From: an uncultured Oscillospiraceae bacterium
Lineage (GTDB): Bacteria > Bacillota > Clostridia > Oscillospirales > Oscillospiraceae
Assembly (NCBI GenBank): GCA_934512135.1
Contig: CAKSWT010000013.1
Coordinates: forward strand, 17,389 to 81,388
Length of the DNA: 64,000 nt
Reading direction: 5' to 3'
Part shown: positions 8,668 to 16,705 of the stretch, in pieces
Position numbering within the stretch: position 1 is the stretch's first letter
How the letters are laid out: each line of letters opens with the position of its first letter
Made by a program: the position numbers and the translations under genes
Notes under the pieces: model-generated
Database searches by the model: none
What the model saw: only the letters and a program-made list of their open reading frames with translations
What the model was told of the DNA's origin: nothing

Positions 8668-8803
8668 AGCGGACAAAGGCTGCATTGGAAGCACGGAGCT
8701 TGTTGTTTGTGCTTGTGTTTTAAGATTTTCTTTGGTGCCTTTGATCATAGCTTTTCAAGGGCATATTCGATATAGTTGGCTTGATCATAAGGAGGTGCAA
8801 ACC

Positions 8804-8977
8804 ATGTCAAAGCAAATTACCTATGTGTGCTTCGAAATCCCCAGTAGCGAGCACAGAAAACTCCGACTGCTTTCCATTGAGAAGGGCTGCAGTTTGAAAT
8901 CACTTCTGCAGGAGGCTGTACAGGCATTTATCCAGGCCAAAATTGAAGCAGAAACTGAAAATAAGGAGACCTGTTAA
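8804..8977 (+). CDS. Small ribbon-helix-helix-like protein
   Basis: The start was set at ATG 8804 behind AAGGAGGTG, giving 57 residues (begins MSKQITYVCFEIPSSEHRKL). A short strand followed by two helices fits a CopG/Arc-type DNA-binding protein. It ends one base before the next gene, also of ribbon-helix-helix type. It shares part of an upstream leader with two later genes (see repeat entries). A DNA-binding role at the element's own promoters is inferred. Confidence 0.55.
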   Translation: MSKQITYVCFEIPSSEHRKLRLLSIEKGCSLKSLLQEAVQAFIQAKIEAETENKETC

Positions 8978-9283
8978 ATGGACGATGTCAAAAACCTATG
9001 TGCTCCGATCCCGACAGAGCTCCATGCCAAGATACGGCAGAGACAGGAGGAATCCGGGCTGACACTGAGCCAGTACATGACGCAGCTCATCACAAATTAT
9101 TATGAAATGGAGGGGAGATCAGCTATGAAAGAGAACCAGAGGACTGTGGCGTTCCAGGTGCCGCAGGAGCTGTTTGAGCAGTTCAAAGAATACCTGAAGA
9201 AGCACGGCATCAAGCAGAATGCTTTCTTCAATAACTGCATCCAGCGGGCACTGGAAGAAGATGAAGCCCAGAACCAGAAATAA
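8978..9283 (+). CDS. Tandem ribbon-helix-helix protein
   Basis: A 101-residue protein in which two ribbon-helix-helix-like units can be seen: residues 6-42 (LCAPIPTELHAKIRQRQEES then SLSQYMTQLI-like helices) and residues 53-95 (TVAFQVPQELFEQFKEYLKK, then AFFNNCIQRAL). A single chain with two units could bind DNA as a monomer, unlike most members of the family. An internal ATG at 9125 before the second unit could also give a shorter product. It is followed by a terminator-like hairpin. Confidence 0.55.
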   Translation: MDDVKNLCAPIPTELHAKIRQRQEESGLTLSQYMTQLITNYYEMEGRSAMKENQRTVAFQVPQELFEQFKEYLKKHGIKQNAFFNNCIQRALEEDEAQNQK

Positions 9284-9295
9284 AACATGATATAG

Positions 9296-9330
9296 CCGCC
9301 GCAGGCGTTGTCCCTGCGGCGGTTACCTTT
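9296..9330 (+). terminator. Intrinsic terminator-like hairpin
   Basis: CCGCCGCAGG (9296-9305) pairs perfectly with CCTGCGGCGG (9313-9322), with a 7-base loop, followed by TTACCTTTT. It separates the ribbon-helix-helix genes from the VirB3-VirB4 genes. Confidence 0.65.
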
Positions 9331-9345
9331 TGGAGGTGACCAATT

Positions 9346-9609
9346 CTGTATATCTACCCGGACAATCTGACCGCAAAAGCGACTCTGTGGCTCTGGGAGC
9401 TGCGGGACATCGGCATCATCGGCGTGTGCCTGCTGTTTTCCCTGCTGGCTTTGACCCAGACCGGCATTGCCATTCCGCTGCTGGTTTCTCTGGTATATGC
9501 CTTTCTCAGCATCCAGTTCGATGGGACCAGCATCCTGCACTTTCTGCGCTATGCGGCCGCATTCCTGATCACAAAACAACAATTCTACGAATGGAGGATC
9601 GATTCGTGA
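9346..9609 (+). CDS. VirB3-like membrane protein (non-ATG start)
   Basis: An 87-residue protein whose frame opens only after a TGA at 9337-9339. The conserved-looking N-terminus (YIYPDNLTAKATLWLWELRD) lies before the first ATG at 9424, so translation probably starts at CTG 9346 (or ATT 9343), 8-9 bases after GGAGGT. Two adjacent hydrophobic segments (about residues 25-42 and 45-60) and a position just before VirB4 match VirB3/PrgI-type subunits. Its end overlaps the next start. Confidence 0.65.
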   Translation: MYIYPDNLTAKATLWLWELRDIGIIGVCLLFSLLALTQTGIAIPLLVSLVYAFLSIQFDGTSILHFLRYAAAFLITKQQFYEWRIDS

Positions 9610-10187
9610 GATTTAAGAGAAATGACGCGCCGAACCAGTCCACCCGGCAGCTCATGGGGGTGGACAGCGTTTCGGATTATTGCATCCACACCCAGATGGG
9701 CGATCTGGTGTTTTTCATTATCAAGCCCACCAATATTTCCGTGCTGCCGGAATCCAGCGTGGCCGCTCGGATCTACGCTCTGCTCAATGTGGTCAAGGGT
9801 CTGGCGGAGATCGAGATGCTGGCACTCAATTCCAAGGAGTCCTTTGAGCACAACAAGGACTTTTACCGCAGACGGATGGCGGAGGAAGAACTGCCTGCCA
9901 TCCGCAAGCTGTTGGAGCAGGACAGCAAGCACCTGGACCGGATCCAGGTGCTTATGGCTTCCGCCAGAGAATTCTATATCGTGATCCGGCTGAAAAACGA
10001 AAAGGAATCCGAGGTATTTTCCTATCTCTCCCGCATCGAGCAGAGCATCAAGGACAATGGCTTCAGTGCCCGCCGTGCCGAAGAACAGGACCTCAAGCGG
10101 ATGCTGGGTGTCTACTTTGAGCAGAATGTGACCACAGAGCAGTATGAGGACTATGATGGTGACCGTTGGGTCATCGTTGGCGAATAG
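9606..10187 (+). CDS. VirB4-associated conjugal transfer protein
   Basis: A 193-residue soluble protein starting at GTG 9606 behind TGGAGGATC; a longer reading of the frame is possible but would overrun the VirB3-like gene. The sequence (MRFKRNDAPNQSTRQLMGVD, later REFYIVIRLKNEKESEVFSY) resembles the N-terminal region of TraC/VirB4 proteins without an ATPase site. It abuts the VirB4 gene, so it is likely a stand-alone N-terminal domain that partners the ATPase. Confidence 0.6.
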   Translation: MRFKRNDAPNQSTRQLMGVDSVSDYCIHTQMGDLVFFIIKPTNISVLPESSVAARIYALLNVVKGLAEIEMLALNSKESFEHNKDFYRRRMAEEELPAIRKLLEQDSKHLDRIQVLMASAREFYIVIRLKNEKESEVFSYLSRIEQSIKDNGFSARRAEEQDLKRMLGVYFEQNVTTEQYEDYDGDRWVIVGE

Positions 10188-10197
10188 GAGGCGCACG

Positions 10198-12030
10198 GTG
10201 GCAAAGAAGAATTTGAAGATGATGGATCAGAACCGGGACGAAGCTGAGATCAAATCCTTTCTGGATATGATCGCGCCCTCGGTGATCAAATTCAGCACAG
10301 ACCATTATATCTGCGGAAACACATTCCGCTGTGCATGGGCACTGCGGGAGTATCCCACCAAAACAGATGAGCATGCCATCCTCCGGCATTTGGGTGAAAA
10401 GGATGGTGTGACCCTCCGCATCTATACCAGGCAGGTCACAGCGGCAGAGGAGAAAAAGATCATCCACAACGCGGTCAATAAAAACCGCATGAACAGCTCC
10501 AACACCAATGACATGCAGCAGGCGGTAACGGCGGAGCATGACCTCCAGGACGTGGCGTCTCTGATCGCCAACATCCACCGGAACCGGGAACCCCTGCTCC
10601 ACTGTGCGGTGTATATTGAGCTGACCGCCTCCAGCTATGACGCTCTGAAATCCCTACAGACGGATGTGCAGACGGAGCTGGTCCGCTCCAAGCTCAATGT
10701 GGACAAGCTGCTGCTGCGCCAGCGGCAGGGCTTTATCTCCGTAAACCCCGCCGGCTACAATGCCTTTGGAACACAGTTTGAACGGGTACTGCCAGCGTCC
10801 AGCGTGGCAAATCTCTATCCCTTCAACTACAGCGGCAAAACTGACGCCAAGGGCTTTTATATCGGCAGGGACCGGTACGGCAGCAACGTGCTGGTGGACT
10901 TCGACCAGCGGGACGAGGATAAGACCTCCGCCAATATTTTGATCCTCGGCAATTCCGGCCAGGGCAAGTCCTTCCTGATGAAGCTCCTCCTTCTGAATCT
11001 TCTGGAGGCCGGGAAGTCTGCCATCTCTCTGGATGCGGAGCATGAACAGCGGGAAATGTGCGAGGCGGTGGGCGGCTGCTTTGCCGATCTGATGGCTGGT
11101 GTATACAAAATCAACGTGCTGGAGCCCAAGTGCTGGGATGACGATCCGGACCCTAATGATACCGAGGCCCCGGTAGCTTTCCGACAAGGCACTAAGCTGG
11201 CTCAGCATATCTCTTTTTTGAAGGACTTCTTCCGGGCCTATAAGGATTTCAGTGACGCCCACATCGACACCATCGAAATCATGCTCAGCAAGCTTTATAC
11301 CAAGTGGGGGCTCACAGAGACCACCAACTTCTCCCGGCTTCGCCCGGAAAACTATCCCATCCTTTCGGACCTCTATGCGTTGATCGACGAGGAGTTCCAG
11401 AGCTTTGATGACAGCCGTCACCAGATCTATACCCAGCAGCTCCTGCAGGAGATCCTGCTGGGGCTCCACTCTATCTGCATTGGCGCGGACTCCAAGTTCT
11501 TCAACGGGCATACCAATATCACCTCCAGCCGCTTTCTGGTCTTCGGCGTCAAGAGTCTGCTCTCCGCGGCCAAAAATGTCCGCAATGCCATGCTGTTTAA
11601 TGTGCTCTCATTTATGTCTGACAAGCTGCTGACCGAGGGCAATACCGTGGCGGCACTGGACGAATTGTATATCTGGCTCTCCAATTCCACCGCCATTGAA
11701 TACATCCGCAACTGCCTCAAGCGGGTGCGGAAAAAGGAATCTGCCATGATGCTGGCCTCGCAGAATCTGGAGGACTTCGATCAGGAGGGCATCCGGGAGA
11801 TGACAAAGCCCCTGTTCTCCATCCCGCCCCACCAGTTCCTGTTCAACGCCGGGTCCATCGACAAGCGGTCCTATATGGATATGCTCCAGCTGGAGGAGGC
11901 GGAGTATGATCTCATCAAAATCCCCCAGAAGGGCGTCTGCCTCTATAAATGCGGCAGCGAGCGGTATCTGCTGGAGGTCGTAGCACCCGAGTACAAAAAG
12001 AAGCTGTTTGGCACAGCCGGTGGCCGCTGA
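10198..12030 (+). CDS. VirB4/TraE-family conjugation ATPase
   Basis: A 610-residue AAA+ ATPase starting at GTG 10198 after AGGAGG. Walker A is LGNSGQGKSFLMKLLLLN (about residue 260) and a Walker B-like strand precedes TVAALDELYIWLSN (about residue 485). VirB4 proteins power assembly and substrate transfer in type IV secretion systems at the inner face of the membrane. Length and motif spacing are normal. The stop overlaps the start of the NlpC/P60 gene (TGATG), indicating coupled translation of pump and cell-wall hydrolase. Confidence 0.9.
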   Translation: MAKKNLKMMDQNRDEAEIKSFLDMIAPSVIKFSTDHYICGNTFRCAWALREYPTKTDEHAILRHLGEKDGVTLRIYTRQVTAAEEKKIIHNAVNKNRMNSSNTNDMQQAVTAEHDLQDVASLIANIHRNREPLLHCAVYIELTASSYDALKSLQTDVQTELVRSKLNVDKLLLRQRQGFISVNPAGYNAFGTQFERVLPASSVANLYPFNYSGKTDAKGFYIGRDRYGSNVLVDFDQRDEDKTSANILILGNSGQGKSFLMKLLLLNLLEAGKSAISLDAEHEQREMCEAVGGCFADLMAGVYKINVLEPKCWDDDPDPNDTEAPVAFRQGTKLAQHISFLKDFFRAYKDFSDAHIDTIEIMLSKLYTKWGLTETTNFSRLRPENYPILSDLYALIDEEFQSFDDSRHQIYTQQLLQEILLGLHSICIGADSKFFNGHTNITSSRFLVFGVKSLLSAAKNVRNAMLFNVLSFMSDKLLTEGNTVAALDELYIWLSNSTAIEYIRNCLKRVRKKESAMMLASQNLEDFDQEGIREMTKPLFSIPPHQFLFNAGSIDKRSYMDMLQLEEAEYDLIKIPQKGVCLYKCGSERYLLEVVAPEYKKKLFGTAGGR

Positions 12031-13214
12031 TGACTGCAGGTGCGCTTGTGAAGGCGGCGCTGTCGGTACTGGCAGACCCGGCGCTTCGTAAAAAAGCAGG
12101 CTGGGTACTGGTGGCGATCCTGTCCCCCGTTATTGTCCTGCTTGCGTTTCTGTGCGCACTGGGAACCGGAGGCGCGGAGCACAACAATCTGGCGGTGAAA
12201 GCCAGCTTCTATGGCTCCGTGTTCTCTGACCAGATCCCGGTGGAATATCGCGCGCATGTATTGGATATGCAGTCCGCCTTTGCCCGTCTGGATTCGGCGG
12301 TCGTGTCTGCCAATGAACAGATGGAGAATGGAAACGGTCTTGACCCCATTCAGGTCAAGGCTGTTTTTTATGCCCTCTGCTTTGGCGAGGCGGTACCATC
12401 CCGCCGAGCCGCGGGAAATTTCGTCGGGTGCTTCTACACCACAGAAACACGCACCCGAACCGTGACTGTGGAGCATGAGGACGGCACGACCACAGAGGAA
12501 AAAGAAACCTACACCGCCACAGTGCCGCTCTCACTGGCAAGCGCCTATGCAAATCTGGCGTCGCTGCTGGGAAGGGAGATCACGGATGACGACCGAAGCA
12601 ACGCCCAGCATATATACATTACGATTGCCGGACCTGCAAGCGGCGGTGGCGGTTCTTATCTGCGAGGGACAGACCCAAGCGTTGAACTGGATATTTCCAA
12701 GTTCAAAAGTCCGGGCACAAAGAACGCGGATGACCTTGTGACCTATGCTATCCACGCATGGGAATCCGGCTGGGGCTATGTGTGGGGCACATACGGCTGC
12801 CTGCTGACAGAGTCCGCGTTCCAGTATAAGCTGGCGCAGTATCCTGACGCCATCAGCGGCCATGCGGATTTCATCCGTGCCAACTGGGTCGGAGGCAGAA
12901 CCACTGACTGCGTGGGGCTGATCAAGGGCTACGGCTGGTTGAATCCGGATACCCTGACCATCGACTATGGTACCAATGGGATGCCCGACACCAACGCCGA
13001 TCTCATGTATTACGACGCATCTGTGTCGGGCCCCATCAGCACCATCCCGGAGATCCCCGGCCTCGCGGTCTGGCATGAGGGGCACATCGGAGTATACATC
13101 GGCAACGGTGAAGTGATCGAGGCCATGGGTACCAGATACGGCGTGGTCAAAACGCAGCTTGCGGGCCGCGGCTGGACACACTGGTTAAAAATCCCGTATA
13201 TCAGCTATGATTGA
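12030..13214 (+). CDS. NlpC/P60 peptidoglycan hydrolase (VirB1-like)
   Basis: A 394-residue protein with a cytoplasmic N-terminus, one membrane anchor (about residues 24-46, VLVAILSPVIVLLAFLCALG) and an extracellular part. The C-terminal 150 residues form the NlpC/P60 domain with the catalytic Cys in TTDCVGLIKGYGW and the His in WHEGHIGVYIG. The middle part (about residues 60-180) is unassigned. Such proteins open the peptidoglycan locally for the conjugation channel. Its start overlaps the VirB4 stop. Confidence 0.85.
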   Translation: MTAGALVKAALSVLADPALRKKAGWVLVAILSPVIVLLAFLCALGTGGAEHNNLAVKASFYGSVFSDQIPVEYRAHVLDMQSAFARLDSAVVSANEQMENGNGLDPIQVKAVFYALCFGEAVPSRRAAGNFVGCFYTTETRTRTVTVEHEDGTTTEEKETYTATVPLSLASAYANLASLLGREITDDDRSNAQHIYITIAGPASGGGGSYLRGTDPSVELDISKFKSPGTKNADDLVTYAIHAWESGWGYVWGTYGCLLTESAFQYKLAQYPDAISGHADFIRANWVGGRTTDCVGLIKGYGWLNPDTLTIDYGTNGMPDTNADLMYYDASVSGPISTIPEIPGLAVWHEGHIGVYIGNGEVIEAMGTRYGVVKTQLAGRGWTHWLKIPYISYD

Positions 13215-13273
13215 GGTGTTCATCACATTGCACATAGTAGACACTCTGTCAAGGGTTTCTTTTTCGAAAGTCG

Positions 13274-13302
13274 TTGCAATATCTGCGAAACTGGGGTAAA
13301 AT
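13274..13302 (+). promoter_or_regulatory. Sigma-A-type promoter
   Basis: TTGCAA (13274-13279), 17-base spacer, TAAAAT (13297-13302), 40 bases upstream of the GTG start at 13342. The spacing is ideal and there is no competing gene in this gap. Confidence 0.6.
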
Positions 13303-13341
13303 ATTTTGTGAAAAAACGTCCCAACAATAGGAGGTACAGAA

Positions 13342-13605
13342 GTGTTGTATAAACGGAGCAACCAGGCAAACGGTATGACGGGTCTATCTGCTGCGGAGCA
13401 GGCAAAAATTATGGGTGAGGAAGCTGAAATGCAAGAGGCGGCCTTGCTTGAATACCAGGAAGGCGATGCAAAGAGAAAACTCCTTAAAGACATCGAATCT
13501 GGCAAAGTTGAAAGAGTCATCGTCTTGGATCAAGAACACTCGGGCATTGCCCCCGATGAAATCAACAGCCCTGATCCAAATTTTGAGATGACGATGTTAG
13601 GCTGA
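13342..13605 (+). CDS. Small hypothetical protein
   Basis: An 87-residue acidic protein starting at GTG 13342 behind AGGAGGT. It is not recognised. The helical N-terminal half (AAEQAKIMGEEAEMQEAALL) is Ala/Glu-rich, and a strand-like stretch (VERVIVLDQEH) follows. It has its own promoter and a very strong terminator, so it is probably a single-gene unit. Cytoplasmic. Confidence 0.55.
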   Translation: MLYKRSNQANGMTGLSAAEQAKIMGEEAEMQEAALLEYQEGDAKRKLLKDIESGKVERVIVLDQEHSGIAPDEINSPDPNFEMTMLG

Positions 13606-13628
13606 TTGAACACATATTTGAATATCAA

Positions 13629-13672
13629 GCAAACGGCTGGCCTGTAACGAACAGGCCAGCCGTTTGCTTTTT
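13629..13672 (+). terminator. Strong intrinsic terminator
   Basis: A perfect 16-bp stem (13629-13644 with 13652-13667), a 7-base loop, and TTTTTC. It ends the single-gene unit before it; the stem is symmetrical enough to work from either side. Confidence 0.9.
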
Positions 13673-13740
13673 CCCGGCGAATGGAGTGCGATATCTCACA
13701 TCTTGCAGGACAGAGCTGTTTGGAAAGGCAGGTGAAGGTA

Positions 13741-14010
13741 ATGGCAAAAGGCGTTGCGATCAAAATTGATGAGGAACTTCTGCGGGACATTCACATTCGC
13801 ACAGCGGAACAAGGAATATCCACGCAGCAGTACATTACGGAACTGGTTGAAAAAGATTTGTTTCCGGAGCGGTTTCCTCAACTGACTGATGACCAAAAGT
13901 CTCGAATCAAGGAAGCCGTAGACGTAATAAATCAGGCGCTCGACAATGTGGCGGATATCCTATGCGTCAGTTTGGAGCACGCTCCAGACAGTATGACTAT
14001 GGCTCTGTGA
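13741..14010 (+). CDS. Ribbon-helix-helix-like regulator
   Basis: An 89-residue protein starting at ATG 13741 behind AGGTGAAGG; an earlier in-frame ATG at 13681 lacks a ribosome site. The N-terminal 45 residues (VAIKIDEELLRDIHIRTAEQ, then GISTQQYITELVEKDL) form a strand plus two helices as in CopG/MetJ-type DNA-binding domains. The C-terminal helix may mediate oligomerisation. Its targets are unknown. Confidence 0.6.
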   Translation: MAKGVAIKIDEELLRDIHIRTAEQGISTQQYITELVEKDLFPERFPQLTDDQKSRIKEAVDVINQALDNVADILCVSLEHAPDSMTMAL

Positions 14011-14096
14011 TTTAAGTGTCCTGAACATTCTTGCTGGCTGTGGCACTTCACATCCACAAAAATCTAACATATCAACTATGATTAAGGAGGTCATAA

Positions 14097-14360
14097 ATGA
14101 AACAAGGAAACCTGACAATCTCCTTCGATGAGGAAAAGCTCACCGCCCTACGGCGTTACATGGGCAAAAGGGATTTGAATTTAGAGTCGGCACTCACCGA
14201 CGCAGCGACAAAGCTCTATGAGAAATATGTCCCCGCGCCTGTGCGGGAGTACATCGATGAGACAGACGCACCCGCTCCGGCCCCTGCCGCCCCCAGGTCC
14301 AGGCGCAGCCCGAAGCTGTCTGTGCCGAAGCCCACCGAAGAATCGGAGGTGGTACAGTGA
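14097..14360 (+). CDS. DUF6103-like small protein
   Basis: An 87-residue protein behind AAGGAGG. The N-terminal 55 residues (MKQGNLTISFDEEKLTALRR, then MGKRDLNLESALTDAA) match, from memory, the DUF6103 family of ICE proteins. The tail is rich in Ala, Pro, Arg and Ser and probably disordered. The stop overlaps the GTG start of the next gene. Function unknown; a small DNA-binding role is possible. Confidence 0.65.
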   Translation: MKQGNLTISFDEEKLTALRRYMGKRDLNLESALTDAATKLYEKYVPAPVREYIDETDAPAPAPAAPRSRRSPKLSVPKPTEESEVVQ

Positions 14361-15406
14361 GCAGCAGAGAGATATCTGTCTGGATCGACGAGCACTGGTA
14401 TGACGCGCTGAGTAAGCACCTGAGGGATGAAACGCTGGAGGAGCATCTGGAAAATGTTCTCGACGAGATGTGCAACCAGCTTCCCCGGCAGGAATATGAG
14501 CGCATCAGCACGCTCATCTGGCAGGAGGAGCAGCGCAATAAGGAGGAGGCCGAAGCCGGGCGGCGCTTCGCCGTGTTTCATGTGACGGAGCATGGAGAGT
14601 CCGCCTATTTTCTGGCGGAGGAAAATCTGGAGATGCTCCAGACCGCAGTGAGGCTGAGAAGCTATCTGCGCAAGCCGCCCGAGGATGCCCCCGCGCGGTT
14701 CCTTGGGATGTTTTCCCGGGGTGAGCGTATCTCCGCCGAGCAGTTTGATACCTATGTGCGGGAGCGGTTGGACAACACCGGCAGAGTGGTCGGCGCATTT
14801 GATATTGATCTGGACAACGGAACCTTTGATGCGCTGCACATCATGGACGGCTGGCAGCGGTTCCGCATCCAGGATGTCAGCACGGCCGCCTACTACGCAA
14901 CAAAGAAAAGCTATGCGTCGCAGGAATTCCGGTGGAAGGTGTTTCTGGAGCACCTCGACGGAAAGCAGCTCACCGCCGAAACAGAATCTCAGTTCCTCCG
15001 TGGTCTGCGGGAGCTATGCGCTCAGGATATCTATTTCTCGGACGAGATCATGCAGAATGATCACCTGCTGGAGTTCTATATGGACGGGAGCTTCAATGTC
15101 GACGCGGTGTTCGGCACACAGGTCTGCATCTCCGAGAATGATGACTGGCTGAACATTTATGCCAACTACGACATGGAGCGTGGCTGCGTCTGCGACACGC
15201 TGGAGGTTTACCTCGTGCGGGGAGATGGCACGGAGCAGGATCACAAGTACCATCTGAGCGAGGAGGAGCAAGCGCTCCTGCTACCCAGAATGGAGGAATA
15301 CTGCAAACAGCAATTCGGAAGTTGCCTTGACGAGCTGCGAGAACAGTACCTCTCCGAGCAAACCAGTGGCCAGCAGATCAGCGGGCAGCAGATCCAGCAG
15401 ATGTGA
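14357..15406 (+). CDS. Hypothetical ICE protein, 349 residues
   Basis: It starts at GTG 14357, overlapping the DUF6103-like stop, behind CGGAGG. The N-terminal 60 residues (SSREISVWIDEHWYDALSKH) look like a ribbon-helix-helix unit; the rest is an acidic, aromatic-rich body with no motif I recognise, ending in a Gln/Ser-rich repeat (QTSGQQISGQQIQQM). It is coupled to the previous gene. A regulatory or relaxosome-associated role is possible but unproven. Confidence 0.6.
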   Translation: MSSREISVWIDEHWYDALSKHLRDETLEEHLENVLDEMCNQLPRQEYERISTLIWQEEQRNKEEAEAGRRFAVFHVTEHGESAYFLAEENLEMLQTAVRLRSYLRKPPEDAPARFLGMFSRGERISAEQFDTYVRERLDNTGRVVGAFDIDLDNGTFDALHIMDGWQRFRIQDVSTAAYYATKKSYASQEFRWKVFLEHLDGKQLTAETESQFLRGLRELCAQDIYFSDEIMQNDHLLEFYMDGSFNVDAVFGTQVCISENDDWLNIYANYDMERGCVCDTLEVYLVRGDGTEQDHKYHLSEEEQALLLPRMEEYCKQQFGSCLDELREQYLSEQTSGQQISGQQIQQM

Positions 15407-15416
15407 GGATAGCAGT

Positions 15417-15842
15417 ATGTACAAAAGAATTGAACAGCCTTCTACACCTGCCGTTCTGAGCGTTACTGAAAACGGAGAGACACAATGTCTCCGGACGAAC
15501 CGGTACGCAGACCCGCTGTTCTTCACCCGGCGTTGCTCAATTGCGTCCGCAGATCAATCGAATGAAAGTATGCTTCAAAAAGCGTTTCCGGGAGCGGAGG
15601 CAATAACGCCGACACCAGAACTCTTCTCAATGTGTTCCACAGCAATAGATTTTGACCGGGGAATTCTCTCTGTCAGGGAGTGCGGCCACTGGTTTAACCT
15701 ACCGGCTCAAGCGGCGTTGGCCGCAGCAGATTGGTGCTATGAACGGTTAGAGTATATTCCCCCGGCGAAACGCACACTGATTTTTTACCTCCGCATTGCT
15801 GCGGAATGCGGCAAGCGATCAGCGGATCATGTTGCCTTATAA
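15417..15842 (+). CDS. Hypothetical protein
   Basis: A 141-residue frame from ATG 15417, 10 bases after the previous stop, with a weak site (GAGGATAGCAGT). The product (begins MYKRIEQPSTPAVLSVTENG) has no recognised domain. Position and spacing suggest an operon gene. Confidence 0.45.
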   Translation: MYKRIEQPSTPAVLSVTENGETQCLRTNRYADPLFFTRRCSIASADQSNESMLQKAFPGAEAITPTPELFSMCSTAIDFDRGILSVRECGHWFNLPAQAALAAADWCYERLEYIPPAKRTLIFYLRIAAECGKRSADHVAL

Positions 15843-15865
15843 CATTTGTGTAAATATTCTGCCGC

Positions 15866-15964
15866 TCTTTTTGTTGGTCTTTCTGAATAGCTTTCCCTGT
15901 GGAAGTGTGGCATTGTTGTGGCAGGCACAAGGTCTGTGCCAAAAAGACTTAAGGAGGAAATCGT
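15866..15964 (+). repeat. Shared 5' leader, copy 1
   Basis: This leader contains TTTTTGTTG followed by CTTTCTGAATAGCTTTCC and then GGCATTGTTGTG. The same order of words occurs at 16624-16678 before another ICE gene, and a weaker copy (TCATAGCTTTTC plus GGGCAT) before the gene at 8804. Each lies 45-80 bases ahead of an AAGGAGG-driven start. Confidence 0.5.
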
Positions 15965-16411
15965 ATGAATCAGGCAAGAAGCAAAGACGTACAGCAAACA
16001 CTCACAAAGGAGGCATTGAGCCTCCAAGAGTTGGGTGGAAGCAAAACCAATGTCGCCAACTATGAACAGGTCATTCGACTGGTTGGGAAAGCGAGTGGGA
16101 TCCCCCGCAGCGAAACGGAGGATCGGCTTGCGCTCATCCGACAGAACCGGGACGATCTCCGGCGAATCGAGGCTGGAGAATCCGTTCAGGCGCGTGTGTT
16201 CAAGGAGGAACATTTTTGTGCGAACTGGTCTGGGCTGGAAACCCTCGACATGATCACAGACCTGTTCGAGATATCCCTGAACCTGGAACGGCGCGGCGAG
16301 CGGCAGGCACTGTATAACATGGCAATAGAACTCATGGAAACGCAGTGCCTTCTCGACTGGATTGAAAAAACAGAGTCTGAGAAAGAACTGCCCGAAATCG
16401 CTTCCGCGTAA
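15965..16411 (+). CDS. Hypothetical ICE protein, helical
   Basis: A 148-residue protein behind AAGGAGG. It is almost entirely helical by composition, with a segment RSETEDRLALIRQNRDDLRR and a Leu/Glu-rich C-terminal half. No domain is recognised. It is preceded by the shared leader and followed by a strong terminator, so it is a single-gene unit. Cytoplasmic. Confidence 0.55.
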   Translation: MNQARSKDVQQTLTKEALSLQELGGSKTNVANYEQVIRLVGKASGIPRSETEDRLALIRQNRDDLRRIEAGESVQARVFKEEHFCANWSGLETLDMITDLFEISLNLERRGERQALYNMAIELMETQCLLDWIEKTESEKELPEIASA

Positions 16412-16425
16412 AAAAGAATCCTCAC

Positions 16426-16460
16426 CCCGCCCTGCATCACCGCAGGGCGGGTCACTTTTC
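16426..16460 (+). terminator. Intrinsic terminator
   Basis: CCCGCCCTGC (16426-16435) pairs with GCAGGGCGGG (16442-16451), with a 6-base loop, followed by TCACTTTTC, just after the gene at 15965-16411. Confidence 0.8.
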
Positions 16461-16623
16461 GGCAAACACCACTGCGAGACATTGCGGGACTTTTGAGAAT
16501 CTGCTGCAATGGGGCACCCCTCCGATGCAGACCAGAAACGGAGCTTAAAAGAGATGCCCACTCATGAAATAGATATGGGGCAGATGATGTAGCTATAGTT
16601 GGTATTCACCAGTTTGGCAGGGC

Positions 16624-16705
16624 AATTTTTTGTTGCCCTTGATGAATAGCTTTCCGGGCAGAAAGAGAGCATTGTGTTTCTGGATACAAAAAAGGAGGAA
16701 GCACG
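16624..16705 (+). repeat. Shared 5' leader, copy 2
   Basis: It contains TTTTTTGTTG, then CCCTTGATGAATAGCTTTCC, then GAGCATTGTG, in the same order as copy 1 at 15866-15964. The 12-base core GAATAGCTTTCC (16644-16655) is identical in both. It precedes the N6-methylase-like gene. Confidence 0.5.
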
